Counted from the stretch's first letter, positions 15,160-24,106 are shown. The stretch is 33,404 nucleotides of DNA from Bradyrhizobium sp. ARR65 (GCF_000472385.1 NZ_AWZU01000024.1:1-33404), one strand, 5' to 3'. Program-made: numbers and translations. Notes: generated from the sequence alone by a model not told the origin.

Positions 15160-16221
15160 CTATCTGGCCACTGTGGAGGGCAACAGGAAGCGGTCGACGT
15201 CCTCAGGTGCGAGCTGTATCCGCAACGCTGCCCGGAGGGCATCGAGCCCGAAGACGTGCAGATCTTCATTGAAATCACCAAGCCGCGGCGACAGCGCGAT
15301 CGGCTCGATACCGACAGTTCGTGCGCGCTGTGCGAGAGTGATCTGTACCGCGTTTCCCGCGGCATCGGCGTCGCGAGCGATATAGATGCGGCGCAAATCC
15401 GGTGAGAGTAGCATGGCCGCGAGGTGATTGGCGGAAAGTGCGGCTGCCATCGGCATGCTCGGCAGCACGCAGCGCAGCGACAACATGGTCTCGATGCCTT
15501 CGCCCGCGACGAGTACGTCTTCGTTCGCCGGGCCGAAAAGCACCGCGTTGCCACGGAGGTCTCCCATCGCGCCTCGCGGAGTGTCGATCGGTGCCTTGCC
15601 GAGCCGAATCCGGTCAAATCCAAAGGGATCGAGCCAGGTACGGTGCACGCCGGTGATACGGCCTTCGAGGTCTGTGACGCGGGCGATCATAGCAGGCCAG
15701 GTCTCGGTCGGAAGGTGCTCGTCAGGTCGATAGTAGCAACGCGGATGGAAGCGCAGGCTGCCGCCATGGTGCACAGGGGCTATGCCTCGGCGGTGCAAGT
15801 AAGTCTCAGCGATGGTCCCCTCGATCGGACCAGAGATGGCAAACAGCCGTCTCGCGGCTTCCTGCGATCCGGTCGCGACCGTCGGAAGAACCGGCTTCGA
15901 GACGAGTTCCGGTTCAGAGCGGGGCAGCTTCAGAAATCGCCGCGCCTCCTCCGCAACCTCGCGGAAGTCGCGAAGCCCGAGGCTCTCTCGGATGATGTCG
16001 AGCAAATCGCCGTGCTCGGACGTTGCGGCGTCCGTCCACTTGCCAGCAGGCCCCTTCGGCGAGTCCTGAAGCCGCACGAACAGCGAGCGACCCGGCGTGT
16101 TATGGACATCGCCAACCAACCAGTACCGTCCCGCGCGCTTGCCGTTGGAGAGATAATGGCGGCACACCGCCTCCGCCTCACGCGCGAGGCGATGGGCCAA
16201 TTCGGAAGCATCGCGCGCCAT
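15160..16221 (-). CDS. Toprim domain protein (DUF7146-Toprim_3, primase-like)
   Basis: A 353-aa protein. The N-terminal DUF7146-type region (CRHYLSNGKRAGRYWLVGDV, then GDLLDIIRESLG, then AETYLHRRGIAPVH) precedes the Toprim fold with VAGEGIETMLSL (conserved Glu) and IYIARDADAAGN (the DxD acidic pair). Such proteins resemble plasmid or phage primases and are common in Rhizobiales elements, perhaps for replication or repair of the transferred strand. GGAGG is 7 nt before ATG 16221. Its ATG overlaps the TGA of the upstream strawberry-notch remnant (TGATG), so the two were translationally coupled. All catalytic acidic residues appear present. Confidence 0.88.
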   Translation of the reverse strand: MARDASELAHRLAREAEAVCRHYLSNGKRAGRYWLVGDVHNTPGRSLFVRLQDSPKGPAGKWTDAATSEHGDLLDIIRESLGLRDFREVAEEARRFLKLPRSEPELVSKPVLPTVATGSQEAARRLFAISGPIEGTIAETYLHRRGIAPVHHGGSLRFHPRCYYRPDEHLPTETWPAMIARVTDLEGRITGVHRTWLDPFGFDRIRLGKAPIDTPRGAMGDLRGNAVLFGPANEDVLVAGEGIETMLSLRCVLPSMPMAAALSANHLAAMLLSPDLRRIYIARDADAAGNAVQITLAQRARTVGIEPIALSPRLGDFNEDLHVFGLDALRAALRIQLAPEDVDRFLLPSTVAR

Positions 16222-16436
16222 CACGCGGCCTCCCGTTCACCGACCCGTTCGATCGGGTAGCGTTCGAACAGCTTGGCCAGAACGGCCGACACCACTTTCG
16301 TCGGTCGGAACGAACATGCGCAGCTTCCAGGAGATGATCTCCCCGAAGAGCCCATAGGCACGGAGACGATCCCGCATGGTGTCTGTGAAACCAGACAGTT
16401 CGATGCGATGCGCGCCCATCACGCGGACGCGCCGGA
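16221..16436 (-). pseudogene. Strawberry-notch-like helicase/NTPase, C-terminal remnant
   Basis: The reading RIELSGFTDTMRDRLRAYGL, then FGEIISWKLRMFVPTDESG matches the extreme C-terminus of the ~1400-aa strawberry-notch-type proteins encoded just upstream of Toprim in related elements. The tail SAVLAKLFERYPIERVGERE ending AA-stop is one frame over, so a one-base shift lies near 16300. Everything upstream is gone: at about 16436 the sequence turns into a tannase-like gene. Only ~70 of an expected ~1400 codons remain. The stop overlaps the Toprim start. Confidence 0.75.
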
Positions 16437-16822
16437 GTCATGGGCGCGTAGGTAAGCGAGCCGGCGAATCCGCCGTTCCCGATGCCCGCGTACTTGCCGT
16501 TCCATGCCTCCGCAGGCGGCAGCCAAACCTCGAAGTGGATGTTCGAATCAGCGCTCGGCTCCAGACGGCCCTGCAGCCGGCAGAACGGCTTGGCTATCGA
16601 TACGGCCACCGGCGGGTCCATACCGGACACGGAGAATGGAGGCGCAACGGCGGTTGCTGCGGTGACGAGTCCGCCGCCGAATTTCTTTCCGTTCAGGGCG
16701 TCGCAATCTGTAGCGCGGGCCTGGCCAACTCCAAGCGCCACCCATGTAAGAGCGCAAAATGCGATGTTGCTCGCGCGAGTGAGGATCCGATTTCGCGTAA
16801 GTGAGAGGTCGGTTTGATACAT
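16437..16822 (-). pseudogene. Tannase/feruloyl-esterase-like gene, 3'-truncated
   Basis: From ATG 16822 (AGGAA 7 nt upstream) the protein has a signal peptide (hydrophobic ASNIAFCALTWVALG, cleavage near QARA-TDC). The opening of the tannase/feruloyl esterase family follows: CDALNGKKFGG, PFCRLQGRLEPSADSNIHFE, VWLPPAEAWNGKYAGIGNGG, FAGSLTYAPM. The family is normally ~500-550 aa; here only ~128 residues remain. The GxSxGG nucleophile motif and the rest of the catalytic domain are lost where the sequence joins the strawberry-notch remnant. The frame runs on into nonsense (to 16178). Intact homologues hydrolyse ester bonds of phenolic acids in the periplasm. It was the last gene of the catabolic cluster. 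Confidence 0.8.
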
Positions 16823-16917
16823 CGGCTTTCCTCGCTCCGGGACGCTTGCTGCTAGAGCTCCGCCGGCGAACAATCTCGCGTCGTCGGCTACTGTGTGAAA
16901 TCGCGGTCGACAAAGAA

Positions 16918-16946
16918 CCGCTCCCGCACCGACGGTGCGAGAGCGG
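16918..16946 (-). terminator. Probable terminator between hydrolase and tannase genes
   Basis: A 13-bp arm pairing CCGCTC.CGCACC with GGTGCG.GAGCGG around a 3-nt loop (one internal C/A mismatch), followed on the minus strand by TTCTTTG. It is 118 nt downstream of the alpha/beta hydrolase stop and 95 nt upstream of the tannase start. The poly-U is imperfect, so efficiency is uncertain. Confidence 0.5.
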
Positions 16947-17063
16947 AGTCACAGGGAGGAGCCCTCCATGAGGGCCGCCGTCGCCGACTCGAACGCCGAT
17001 CAACTCGTCGCGGTGAACGAGGTTCTTCCGGACGTCCTGTCGGTTGACCTCGATAAAACCGTT

Positions 17064-17765
17064 TCACGGCAACGGAGCCGGCGCATACGAGAGCAGCAAT
17101 TGCGCGAGCAAATGCGGATCGGTGATATTCGGACTGTGACTGGCGTCGATGCCGTGGAACGCCCAAGCCGGATTCTGAGAAAACCTGTCCGCGAACTGGC
17201 GAAAGAAATCCTTGTTCGGCTTCCGGGTGCAGTGAATGTAGGCGCGCGGACAAGGAGGTGTCGCATGCGACAGCCGCAGCCGTTGTGAAAACGTCCGCAC
17301 AGGCTGATGCCGGCGCAAGGGCGTCGTCCAGGCGATGTCCTCTGGGGACGTGTCCGGCGCCAGGGCGACGGGCGGGATCAGCCATCCTTCGACGGAAGCG
17401 GCAAAGCTGGATTCGCCCCCCGAAAGATCGTACAGGGACTCTCCGTCCTGCGGTACGAAGGCGTCGACGTAGATCATCTGTCTGATCCGTTCCGGGATGC
17501 GATCGGCGATCCCCGTCGCGACCATTCCGCCGTAGCTGTGGCCTACCAGAATGATGTCGGTCAGATTCTCGTACTCGATCACGTTTCTCACATCCTGAAT
17601 GTGAGTCTCGAGATCTACCAGCGGGTTGGCCAGATGAGCGCGCTCGCCCAAGCCGGTATAAGTCGGAACGAGAACTTCATGGTTTTCGGTGCGTAGAAGG
17701 TCCCGGATTCTTTTCCACGCCCAGTTGCCGGCCCAAGCTCCGTGACAGATAAGGTACGTCGCCAT
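17064..17765 (-). CDS. Alpha/beta-fold hydrolase (esterase-like)
   Basis: A 233-aa cytoplasmic alpha/beta hydrolase of the small esterase group that includes plant salicylate methylesterases and related bacterial enzymes. It shows the oxyanion region YLICHGAWAGNWAWK, the nucleophile elbow ILVGHSYGGM (Ser about residue 81), the acid-bearing strand MIYVDAFVPQDG, and a catalytic His in GIDASHSPNITDP. The triad looks complete. GGGAG is 6 nt before ATG 17765. It is separated by 453 bp from the upstream ligase gene and has its own palindromic site at 17864, so it probably has its own promoter. The substrate is inferred to be a small ester from cluster context only. Confidence 0.85.
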   Translation of the reverse strand: MATYLICHGAWAGNWAWKRIRDLLRTENHEVLVPTYTGLGERAHLANPLVDLETHIQDVRNVIEYENLTDIILVGHSYGGMVATGIADRIPERIRQMIYVDAFVPQDGESLYDLSGGESSFAASVEGWLIPPVALAPDTSPEDIAWTTPLRRHQPVRTFSQRLRLSHATPPCPRAYIHCTRKPNKDFFRQFADRFSQNPAWAFHGIDASHSPNITDPHLLAQLLLSYAPAPLP

Positions 17766-18218
17766 CAAGTACTCCCGAGCACTCCGACGGCCATCCCCAC
17801 GATCCGGACGATGGCGGCAGCTCTCCATTTCGCCCTCTTCTCGCGCGGCGACCACCACCAAAAGTGAAAAATCATTTTGCGATTGTGGGCTTTTCTTGCT
17901 TGGATACTTTCAACTGTAGAAAGAGAAAACTCGCTCGCCCGGCAACACGATGTGTTTTTGAAAAACCAATCATCAGCAAGCGTGCGAACCCATCGCTTAC
18001 ACCTTTCATCGCTGTCAAGCTTCACCGTTCGGGCGTGAGCCACGGCTCGGCATGCGCTTCAGTGCATGCACCGGCCGATCGTGGCAAAGTCAGGTATTCG
18101 GCTCACCGGCTCACGCTCGTTCAGTTTCGGAAAACCTGCGCGTTCATCTCGGTTCCTGGATACCCGCGGATCACCCAGCGAAATAGAAGCTCCGGTTCGG
18201 CCCGACGGTCGGACGCGT
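17766..18218. other. Intergenic promoter region of the hydrolase gene
   Basis: About 450 bases between the ligase stop and the hydrolase start. No gene is recognised on either strand. It contains the A/T-rich palindromic site at 17864-17880 and a GCATGC...GCATGC inverted repeat at 18050-18069. The DNA from 17860 to 17960 is clearly more A/T-rich than the genes around it, as expected for a promoter. Confidence 0.5.
17864..17880. promoter_or_regulatory. Putative operator site 3 of the catabolic cluster
   Basis: The sequence GTGAAAAATCATTTTGC matches the perfect palindrome core at 27804-27820 (ACGAAAAACGATTTTTC) at 12 of 17 positions, with the same A-tract, 3-bp centre and T-tract layout. It lies 99 bp upstream of the hydrolase start, comparable to the other sites (72 and 112 bp). 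No start site or binding data are available. Confidence 0.45.
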
Positions 18219-19736
18219 CTATCCCTCCCCATACAGTCCGACCAAGTTCTCCCGCAGCAGGTTCTTCTGCACCTTGCCCATCGTGTTGCGCGGCAGGGCC
18301 TCGACGAAGACCACCCGCTTCGGCTGTTTGAATTTGGCCAGTCTGTCCGAAACGGCCTTCAGGATCGCGTCTTCATCGACGAGAGAGCCCGGCGCACGCA
18401 CGACGGCGGCCGTCACTCCCTCCCCGAACTCGGGGTGCGGCAACCCGATGACCGCACTCTCCACCACGCCGCCGATCGCATCGATCTCGGCCTCGACCTC
18501 CTTCGGATAGACATTGAAGCCGCCGGTTATGATGAGATCCTTCCCGCGCCCGACGATATGGAGATACCCGCGCTCATCGATGCGGCCCAGATCTCCCGTG
18601 ACGAAGAACCCGTCTTCGCGAAACTCGGATGCCGTCTTCTCGGGCATCCGCCAGTACCCCTTGAAGACGTTCGGTCCGCTCACTTCGACGACTCCGACCT
18701 CGTTCTGGCCAAGAACGCGGCCATTTTCCGGATGGGCAACCCGAATTTTCACTCCGGGGAGGGGCAATCCCACCGTGCCGGGCACCCTTTCGCCCGAATA
18801 CGGGTTCGAAGTGTTCATGCCCGTCTCCGTCATTCCGTACCGCTCCAGGATCGAGTGCCCGGTCTCATCGCGCCATTGCTGGTGCACCTGCGCAGGCAGC
18901 GGAGCCGACCCGGAAACGAAAAGGCGTATGCGTTCGGATGCGGCGCGCAGGCCCGGCAGCTTGAGCAAACGAACGTAGAAGGTGGGAACGCCCATCAGCA
19001 CGGTCGCCCGCGGCATCAGGGCCAGCGCGTCGCCGGCGTCGAAACGTGGGCGGAAGATCATGCGCGCGCCGGCCATAAGCGTGACGTTCGAAGCCACGAA
19101 GAGGCCGTGCGTATGATAGATCGGAAGCATGTGGATCAGCACGTCCCGATCCGAGAGCTGCCAACTCTCCACGAGAGTTCGAGCGTTGGAAATCAGATTT
19201 CCATGGGTCAGCATGGCCCCTTTCGAACGGCCCGTCGTGCCCGAGGTGTATAGGACCGCGGCCAGATCGTCGGGCGCGCGACCGACCGTTCCGAACGTCG
19301 AGGTCTCGGCAGTCGCCGCCTGCGAAAGACTGCCGCTGCCGTCGCCGCCGAGCGTCTCGACGACAGCCCCGAGTTCGGCCGCCATGTCGACGAAATTCGG
19401 TCGGCACGAAGGATCGCAGACCACGATCGTGGGCTCAGCGTCCTTCAGGAAGTATTGCAACTCGTTAGGCGTGTATGCGGTGTTCAGCGGAAGGTATACT
19501 CCGCCGGCTCTGACCGTCGCAAGGTACAGGACGAGCGCCTCGAAGGACTTCTCGACCTGAGCGGCCAGACGATCACCTGGGCGCATCCCTCGCCCGACGA
19601 GCAGGTTCGCCATGCAGCCGCTAAGTTCGATGAGTTGGCCGTAGCTGACGGTTCTTCCGTCGGGCAGCTCTATCGCGACCCGCCTCGAGTCGACGTCGCC
19701 CGGAAGTACGGAAGAGAACAAGTTGCAATCGCTCAT
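18219..19736 (-). CDS. matB: Acyl-CoA synthetase of the malonyl-CoA synthetase (MatB) type
   Basis: A 505-aa AMP-forming ligase that converts a carboxylic acid, ATP and CoA to acyl-CoA via an acyl adenylate. Motifs: LYTSGTTGRSKGAMLTHGN (about residues 162-180), ILERYGMTETGMNTSNPYSG followed by ERVPGTVG, the FFVTGDLGRIDERG stretch and the catalytic Lys in PRNTMGKVQKNLL. The overall sequence, especially the VEKSFEALVLYLA opening and the NTSNPYSGERVPGTVG segment whose Arg fits the second carboxylate in MatB, closely follows rhizobial and Rhodopseudomonas MatB. In this cluster it could act on another short or dicarboxylic acid made by the ALDH. It starts 37 nt after the upstream oxidoreductase; the Shine-Dalgarno is weak. 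Confidence 0.88.
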   Translation of the reverse strand: MSDCNLFSSVLPGDVDSRRVAIELPDGRTVSYGQLIELSGCMANLLVGRGMRPGDRLAAQVEKSFEALVLYLATVRAGGVYLPLNTAYTPNELQYFLKDAEPTIVVCDPSCRPNFVDMAAELGAVVETLGGDGSGSLSQAATAETSTFGTVGRAPDDLAAVLYTSGTTGRSKGAMLTHGNLISNARTLVESWQLSDRDVLIHMLPIYHTHGLFVASNVTLMAGARMIFRPRFDAGDALALMPRATVLMGVPTFYVRLLKLPGLRAASERIRLFVSGSAPLPAQVHQQWRDETGHSILERYGMTETGMNTSNPYSGERVPGTVGLPLPGVKIRVAHPENGRVLGQNEVGVVEVSGPNVFKGYWRMPEKTASEFREDGFFVTGDLGRIDERGYLHIVGRGKDLIITGGFNVYPKEVEAEIDAIGGVVESAVIGLPHPEFGEGVTAAVVRAPGSLVDEDAILKAVSDRLAKFKQPKRVVFVEALPRNTMGKVQKNLLRENLVGLYGEG

Positions 19737-19773
19737 GGCATCATCACCGATCGATCAGGGGCACGGGTCATTC

Positions 19774-20754
19774 TTAGGCGGTCACTTCCACCACTATTTT
19801 TCCCCTCGCCCGACGCGCAGTCATCGTTTCGAACGCCTTCTGGAAGTCTGAGAAAGAAAACGCTTGCGTCGGCGGCGGCGAGAGCGAGCGCGCTTCCAAA
19901 GCGACGCGAATGTCCTCCATCACCCGATCAAAGACGTCCGGCTCGAACTTCCGAATTTGAGCGCTGTCCACTCCGGTGAGCGACGCCCCCTTCAGAAGTG
20001 CGATATTGAACGGAAGGGCCGGGATTTTTCCTGCAGCGAACCCGACCACGAGATGCCGTCCCCTCCAAGCCAGCGTACGAAAGGCGATGGGCGAGATTTC
20101 ACCGCCGACCGCATCGAAAACCACGTCCACCGCGCGACCTTTGGTGAGCGACTTCAACGCGTCCCGCCAATCCTTGTTCGTGTAGTCGACCGCGGAGTCG
20201 GCACCTTGCGAGCATGCGAATGATCGCTTTTCCTCGGACGAAGCGGCGGCGATCACATGCGCCCCCAAGCTCTTCCCCACCTTGATCGCCGCCGTCCCGG
20301 TTCCGCCTGCTGCTCCGAGCACGAGGAGGATCTCTCCCGCGCCCAGCGCCGCACGCTCCCGAAGGCCATATGTCGCCGTGAGATAGTTCACGGGAATCGC
20401 CGCGGCCTGAACGAACGAGAGGCTCTCGGGAATCCTGAACAGCTCCCTCTCCGGCACCACGATCTCTTCGGCCAACGCGCCGCGCGAAGCCAGCCCGAAC
20501 ACCCGATCGCCAACCATTATTCGACACACGGCCTCGCCGATCTCGTCCACCACGCCGGAAAACTCCGTCCCAGGAACGAAGGGAAGCGGATCTTTGGTTT
20601 GATAGAGTCCCTGGACCTTAAGATCATCGACGAAGCCGATGCCGGCCGCCTTGATCCGAACTCGAGCGCTTCCTTGTGGCAGATCCGCGGTCGGGACATC
20701 CTGGATCCGGAGCGACCGAACCGGCGAAAATTTTTCGACGAGAACCGCCTTCAT
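19774..20754 (-). CDS. Zinc-independent NADPH:quinone oxidoreductase, MDR family (first copy)
   Basis: A 326-aa medium-chain dehydrogenase/reductase of the zeta-crystallin type. It has the GroES-like N-terminal half (AAGIGFVDDLKVQGLYQ, PFVPGTEFSGVV) and the Rossmann motif LVLGAAGGTGTAAIKVG. Zinc-binding Cys/His ligands of alcohol dehydrogenases are absent. Family members reduce quinones or alpha,beta-unsaturated carbonyls or CoA esters with NADPH. AGGAGG lies 7 nt before ATG 20754. It is co-transcribed with ALDH (88 nt upstream) and MatB (37 nt downstream). It is clearly divergent from the second oxidoreductase at 24091, so the two probably act on different substrates. Confidence 0.88.
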   Translation of the reverse strand: MKAVLVEKFSPVRSLRIQDVPTADLPQGSARVRIKAAGIGFVDDLKVQGLYQTKDPLPFVPGTEFSGVVDEIGEAVCRIMVGDRVFGLASRGALAEEIVVPERELFRIPESLSFVQAAAIPVNYLTATYGLRERAALGAGEILLVLGAAGGTGTAAIKVGKSLGAHVIAAASSEEKRSFACSQGADSAVDYTNKDWRDALKSLTKGRAVDVVFDAVGGEISPIAFRTLAWRGRHLVVGFAAGKIPALPFNIALLKGASLTGVDSAQIRKFEPDVFDRVMEDIRVALEARSLSPPPTQAFSFSDFQKAFETMTARRARGKIVVEVTA

Positions 20755-20842
20755 TGTGCGTCCTCCTTGCGGCACGACCGAGAGCTCCTGCCGCCATCGA
20801 CCATATCAACGCGGCCGCTATTCGGGCCCTCGAGTTTTGACA

Positions 20843-22315
20843 TCAGTGTACGAGGTTCACAGTCACATTCTTGGTCTGGGTGAAGCTATCGAGCATTGCC
20901 GCCAGCGAGAACTCGCGCCCCAGCCCGCTCTGTTTGTAGCCGCCATACGAGTGGCCCGGCTGCTGACCTGCTCCTTGGTTCACTTGAACCCAGCCGGCTT
21001 CGACATCGCGAGCCGTGCGAAGAGCCTTGCCGATGTCATGGGTCCACACGTAGGCCGCCAGCCCATAGTGGCTATCGTTCGCCATCCGGATCACCTCCGC
21101 CTCGTCTTCCCAAGGTATCGCGACCATGACGGGGCCGAAGATCTCCTCTTGGGCAAGCCGCCAGCTGTTCTCTCCCTGGCCGAAGATCGTCGGTTGTAGG
21201 AAGTAGCCGGTGTCCTCGGGCCGGTTCGGAAGGCCGCCGATCACGAGTTTGGAGTTCGGCTGTCGCACTCCCTCTTCGATGTAGCTGCACACCTTCTCGA
21301 ACTGTCTACGGTTGATGATCGCCCCGATGTCGGTTTCTTCCGAAAGCGGATCGCCTACCTTCAGTTTGGAAACCGCTGAACAAAGTTTCTCCAACACCTT
21401 GGAGTAGACATCCTTGTGGACGAACAGCCGCGATCCAGCCGTGCACGACTGGCTTTGTCGCGTGAAGCGCATGGCCGCGATGATGCCCTCGATCACCCAG
21501 TCGTCGACGGCGTCGGGAAATACGATCGAAGGACTTTTTCCTCCCAACTCGAGTGACACGGGTATGATTCTCTTTGCGGCCGCTTCCATCACCAGTTTGC
21601 CGACCGGGGTCGAGCCGGTAAAGGACAGCTTCGACACCTCGGGATGGTTAAGTAGCGGCGCGCCGCATTCCGTTCCCGTGCCGGTGAGGACATTGAGCAC
21701 CCCAGGTGGTATGTGTTTGGCGCAGATTTCAGCCAACGCCAGAACAGCAAGGGGCGCGTCCTCCGCCGTCTTCATGACCATTGTATTTCCCGCGCAAAGC
21801 GCCGGGGCGATCTTCACGGATGCGAGCAGGAAAGGCGCGTTCCACGGAATAATGGCCGCAACTACGCCCAGAGGCTCTCTTACGGTGAAGCTCAACACGT
21901 CGCGGGAAAGGGGTATGGTTTCTCCCTTGAGTTCGGAAGCCAAGCCCCCGAAGTACCGGAACATTTCTATGGAAGACTTCACCTCTGGGCGCGCTTGCGT
22001 CCGAAGGGCGTTTCCAGTTTCCTCGGCGATGAGGCGCGCGAGTCCTTCCGATCTCGACTCCACCTCATCCGCGATGTTCTGCAGCGCTCGGCCGCGCTCT
22101 CTCGGCGGTACCCGCTTCCAGGACTCGAATGCCAGGATGGCGGCATCGACTGCGTCGTTCACGTCTTCGGCGGATCCCCGCGGGACGGCTGCGATGATCT
22201 GACGTCGAGCGGGGTTTTCGACATCGACGAACTCGCCGCCCTTCGCATGCACCCAATTTCCCGCAACGAGCATCTTGCGCTGTTGAACACGCTGAAAGGA
22301 CGGATTCTCGTTCAT
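20843..22315 (-). CDS. NAD(P)-dependent aldehyde dehydrogenase
   Basis: A 490-aa ALDH-superfamily enzyme oxidising an aldehyde to its acid. The catalytic set is complete: Asn159 in IIPWNAPF, Glu256 in SLELGGKSP, Cys291 in QSQSCTAGSR, and the FGPVM motif of the cofactor site. Length and order are normal for the family. GGAGG lies 7 nt before the ATG. It is placed 48 nt after the GMC oxidoreductase, the natural producer of its aldehyde, and before an oxidoreductase and an acyl-CoA ligase. It would act in the cytoplasm on the product of the GMC enzyme. The substrate cannot be read from sequence. Confidence 0.92.
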   Translation of the reverse strand: MNENPSFQRVQQRKMLVAGNWVHAKGGEFVDVENPARRQIIAAVPRGSAEDVNDAVDAAILAFESWKRVPPRERGRALQNIADEVESRSEGLARLIAEETGNALRTQARPEVKSSIEMFRYFGGLASELKGETIPLSRDVLSFTVREPLGVVAAIIPWNAPFLLASVKIAPALCAGNTMVMKTAEDAPLAVLALAEICAKHIPPGVLNVLTGTGTECGAPLLNHPEVSKLSFTGSTPVGKLVMEAAAKRIIPVSLELGGKSPSIVFPDAVDDWVIEGIIAAMRFTRQSQSCTAGSRLFVHKDVYSKVLEKLCSAVSKLKVGDPLSEETDIGAIINRRQFEKVCSYIEEGVRQPNSKLVIGGLPNRPEDTGYFLQPTIFGQGENSWRLAQEEIFGPVMVAIPWEDEAEVIRMANDSHYGLAAYVWTHDIGKALRTARDVEAGWVQVNQGAGQQPGHSYGGYKQSGLGREFSLAAMLDSFTQTKNVTVNLVH

Positions 22316-22363
22316 GACAATTCCTCCGCATTGACGCTTTTATCGTTACGTTGAGCGAAGTCT

Positions 22364-24001
22364 TCAGACCAGCTCCATGGCCCGGACAGCTCCGACGCGG
22401 GACTCCTCTTCTATCATTTTGGCCCCTTTCTCGGCGATCATCAGCGTCGGCGCGTTCGTGTTGCCCGACGTTATCGTGGGCATTACGGAAGCGTCGATGA
22501 CCCTCAGCCCGGCAACGCCTCGGACTCTGAGCCGGTGATCTACGACGGCGTCTCGATCCTTTCCCATCCGGGCTGTGCCGACAGGATGGAAAATCGTCGT
22601 TGCCATTTCGCCAGCCGCCTGCGTCAACTGCTCCTCGGTCTGGAGCAGCGGTCCGGGCAGCACCTCCTCCGGCCGATGTGGCCCGAACGCCTTAGCCGCC
22701 ATGATGCGCCTGGTAAGGTGGATGGAATCGACGGCGACCTTGCGGTCCGCCGGCGCGCTTAGATAGTTCAAGCGTATGGAGGGATGGACGCGGTGGTCCG
22801 GCGAAGCAGCGTGCACCGAGCCGCGGGCCTCGGGACGAAGATTCGCAACGCTCGCCGTGATCGCCGGATACGGATGAAGAGCATCACCGAAGCGGTCGAG
22901 CGTCAGAGGCTGGATATGATACTGAAGGTTCGGAGTTCGTTGCGACGAATCCGACTTGGCGAACGCCCCGAGCTGGCTCGGCGCCATGCTCATCGGGCCC
23001 CGGCGACCCAACGCATATTGCAGCGCTATGCGCGCCTTGCCGTGGAGCGTCGAGGCAAGCTGGTTCAGCGTCAGCGCGTCTTGAACCTTGTAGGTCAGGC
23101 GCAGTTGAAGGTGATCCTGAAGGTTCTCGCCCACGCCGGGCGAATCGACCAAGGTATCGATTCCCAGTCGTTGGAGATGGTCGCCTTTGCCTATCCCCGA
23201 GAGCTCCAGCAACTGAGGCGACGCGATCGATCCCGCGGTAAGAATGACTTCGGCACGGGCATGAGCGATCATTACGGCGCCGTCGCGGTCTATCTGCACT
23301 CCCACCGCTCTCTTGCCGTCCAGAATTATCTTCCGGACGTGAGAATGAGTCAGGATGCGGAGATTGGGCCTTTGCTGCACCGGCCGGAGAAACGCCTTGC
23401 TGGAATTCAATCGCCAGCCGTTGCGCTGGTTGACCTGAAAATAGCCGACCCCGAAGTTGTCACCCCGGTTGAAGTCGGAAGTGGCGGGAATGCCGGTCTC
23501 GACGCATGCAGCGCGAAAGACGTCCAGAATCGGCCAATGCAGTCGCTGCTCCTCGATCCGCCACTCGCCGCCGCTGCCGTGCTCTCCGTCGGCGCCATGG
23601 ACGAAATCTTCGTGCTTCATGAAGAAGGGCAACACCTCCCTCCAACTCCAGCCGGGATTTCCTGCGTCGGCCCAACGGTCGTAGTCGTCCGATTGACCGC
23701 GCATGTACACCATGCCGTTGATCGAGGAGCATCCGCCAAGCAGTTTGCCGCGGGCGTACCTTATCGAACGGCCGGCAAGTCCCGGTTCCGGTTCCGTGCT
23801 GTAGCACCAGTCGGTCCGGGGGTTGTTGATGCAGTAAAGATATCCGACGGGTATGTGGACCCAATGATAGTTGTCCTTCCCACCGGCCTCGAGCAGGAGC
23901 ACCCGATGGCGCGGGTCGGCGGACAGGCGATTTGCGAGAAGGCAACCGGCGGTACCGGCTCCGACTATTATGTAGTCGTACGTCTCTGCATTTTGGGCCA
24001 A
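22364..24001 (-). CDS. GMC-family FAD-dependent alcohol oxidoreductase
   Basis: A 545-aa glucose-methanol-choline oxidoreductase, like AlkJ, choline dehydrogenase and polyethylene-glycol dehydrogenase. It has the FAD-binding VGAGTAGCLLANRL near residue 14, the GMC signature GKLLGGCSSINGMVYMRG, and the C-terminal catalytic His in TTIFHPVGTARMG with the Asn region ITSGNTNAPTLMIAEKG. It would oxidise a primary alcohol, passing electrons to quinone or oxygen. The start is TTG 24001, chosen because GGGAGG lies 5 nt upstream and no in-frame ATG is near. It is 90 nt from the upstream oxidoreductase stop and 48 nt before ALDH. The substrate is not determinable. Confidence 0.92.
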   Translation of the reverse strand: MAQNAETYDYIIVGAGTAGCLLANRLSADPRHRVLLLEAGGKDNYHWVHIPVGYLYCINNPRTDWCYSTEPEPGLAGRSIRYARGKLLGGCSSINGMVYMRGQSDDYDRWADAGNPGWSWREVLPFFMKHEDFVHGADGEHGSGGEWRIEEQRLHWPILDVFRAACVETGIPATSDFNRGDNFGVGYFQVNQRNGWRLNSSKAFLRPVQQRPNLRILTHSHVRKIILDGKRAVGVQIDRDGAVMIAHARAEVILTAGSIASPQLLELSGIGKGDHLQRLGIDTLVDSPGVGENLQDHLQLRLTYKVQDALTLNQLASTLHGKARIALQYALGRRGPMSMAPSQLGAFAKSDSSQRTPNLQYHIQPLTLDRFGDALHPYPAITASVANLRPEARGSVHAASPDHRVHPSIRLNYLSAPADRKVAVDSIHLTRRIMAAKAFGPHRPEEVLPGPLLQTEEQLTQAAGEMATTIFHPVGTARMGKDRDAVVDHRLRVRGVAGLRVIDASVMPTITSGNTNAPTLMIAEKGAKMIEEESRVGAVRAMELV

Positions 24002-24047
24002 TCCCGCCTCCCTAGACGGCTGTTTCTTTATGTTTATTCAGGCGCTC

Positions 24048-24106
24048 CCCCGATCCACGAGGATCGGGGAAGTAGGATCGCGGAAGTAGATCAGGGAAGT
24101 AGGATC
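24048..24106. repeat. Stem-loop plus 13-14-bp tandem repeats at the end of the second oxidoreductase gene
   Basis: CCCCGATCC-ACGA-GGATCGGGG (24048-24069) forms a perfect 9-bp stem. From 24062 units of the form GATC(G/A)(G/C)GGAAGTA(G) repeat three times, followed by GATCAAGGAG. The last unit overlaps the stop codon (24091-24093) of the oxidoreductase. No U-tract follows, so it is not a classical terminator; it could modulate expression or mRNA stability between the two genes. Confidence 0.65.

Noticed and set aside
18066..19253. 395-codon plus-strand frame opposite the ligase gene
   Set aside because: It is the complement of a clear AMP-forming ligase and carries no family features.
24048..24069. 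Intrinsic terminator inside the catabolic operon
   Set aside because: The stem is good but no U-run follows on either strand, so it was kept only as a stem-loop and repeat.
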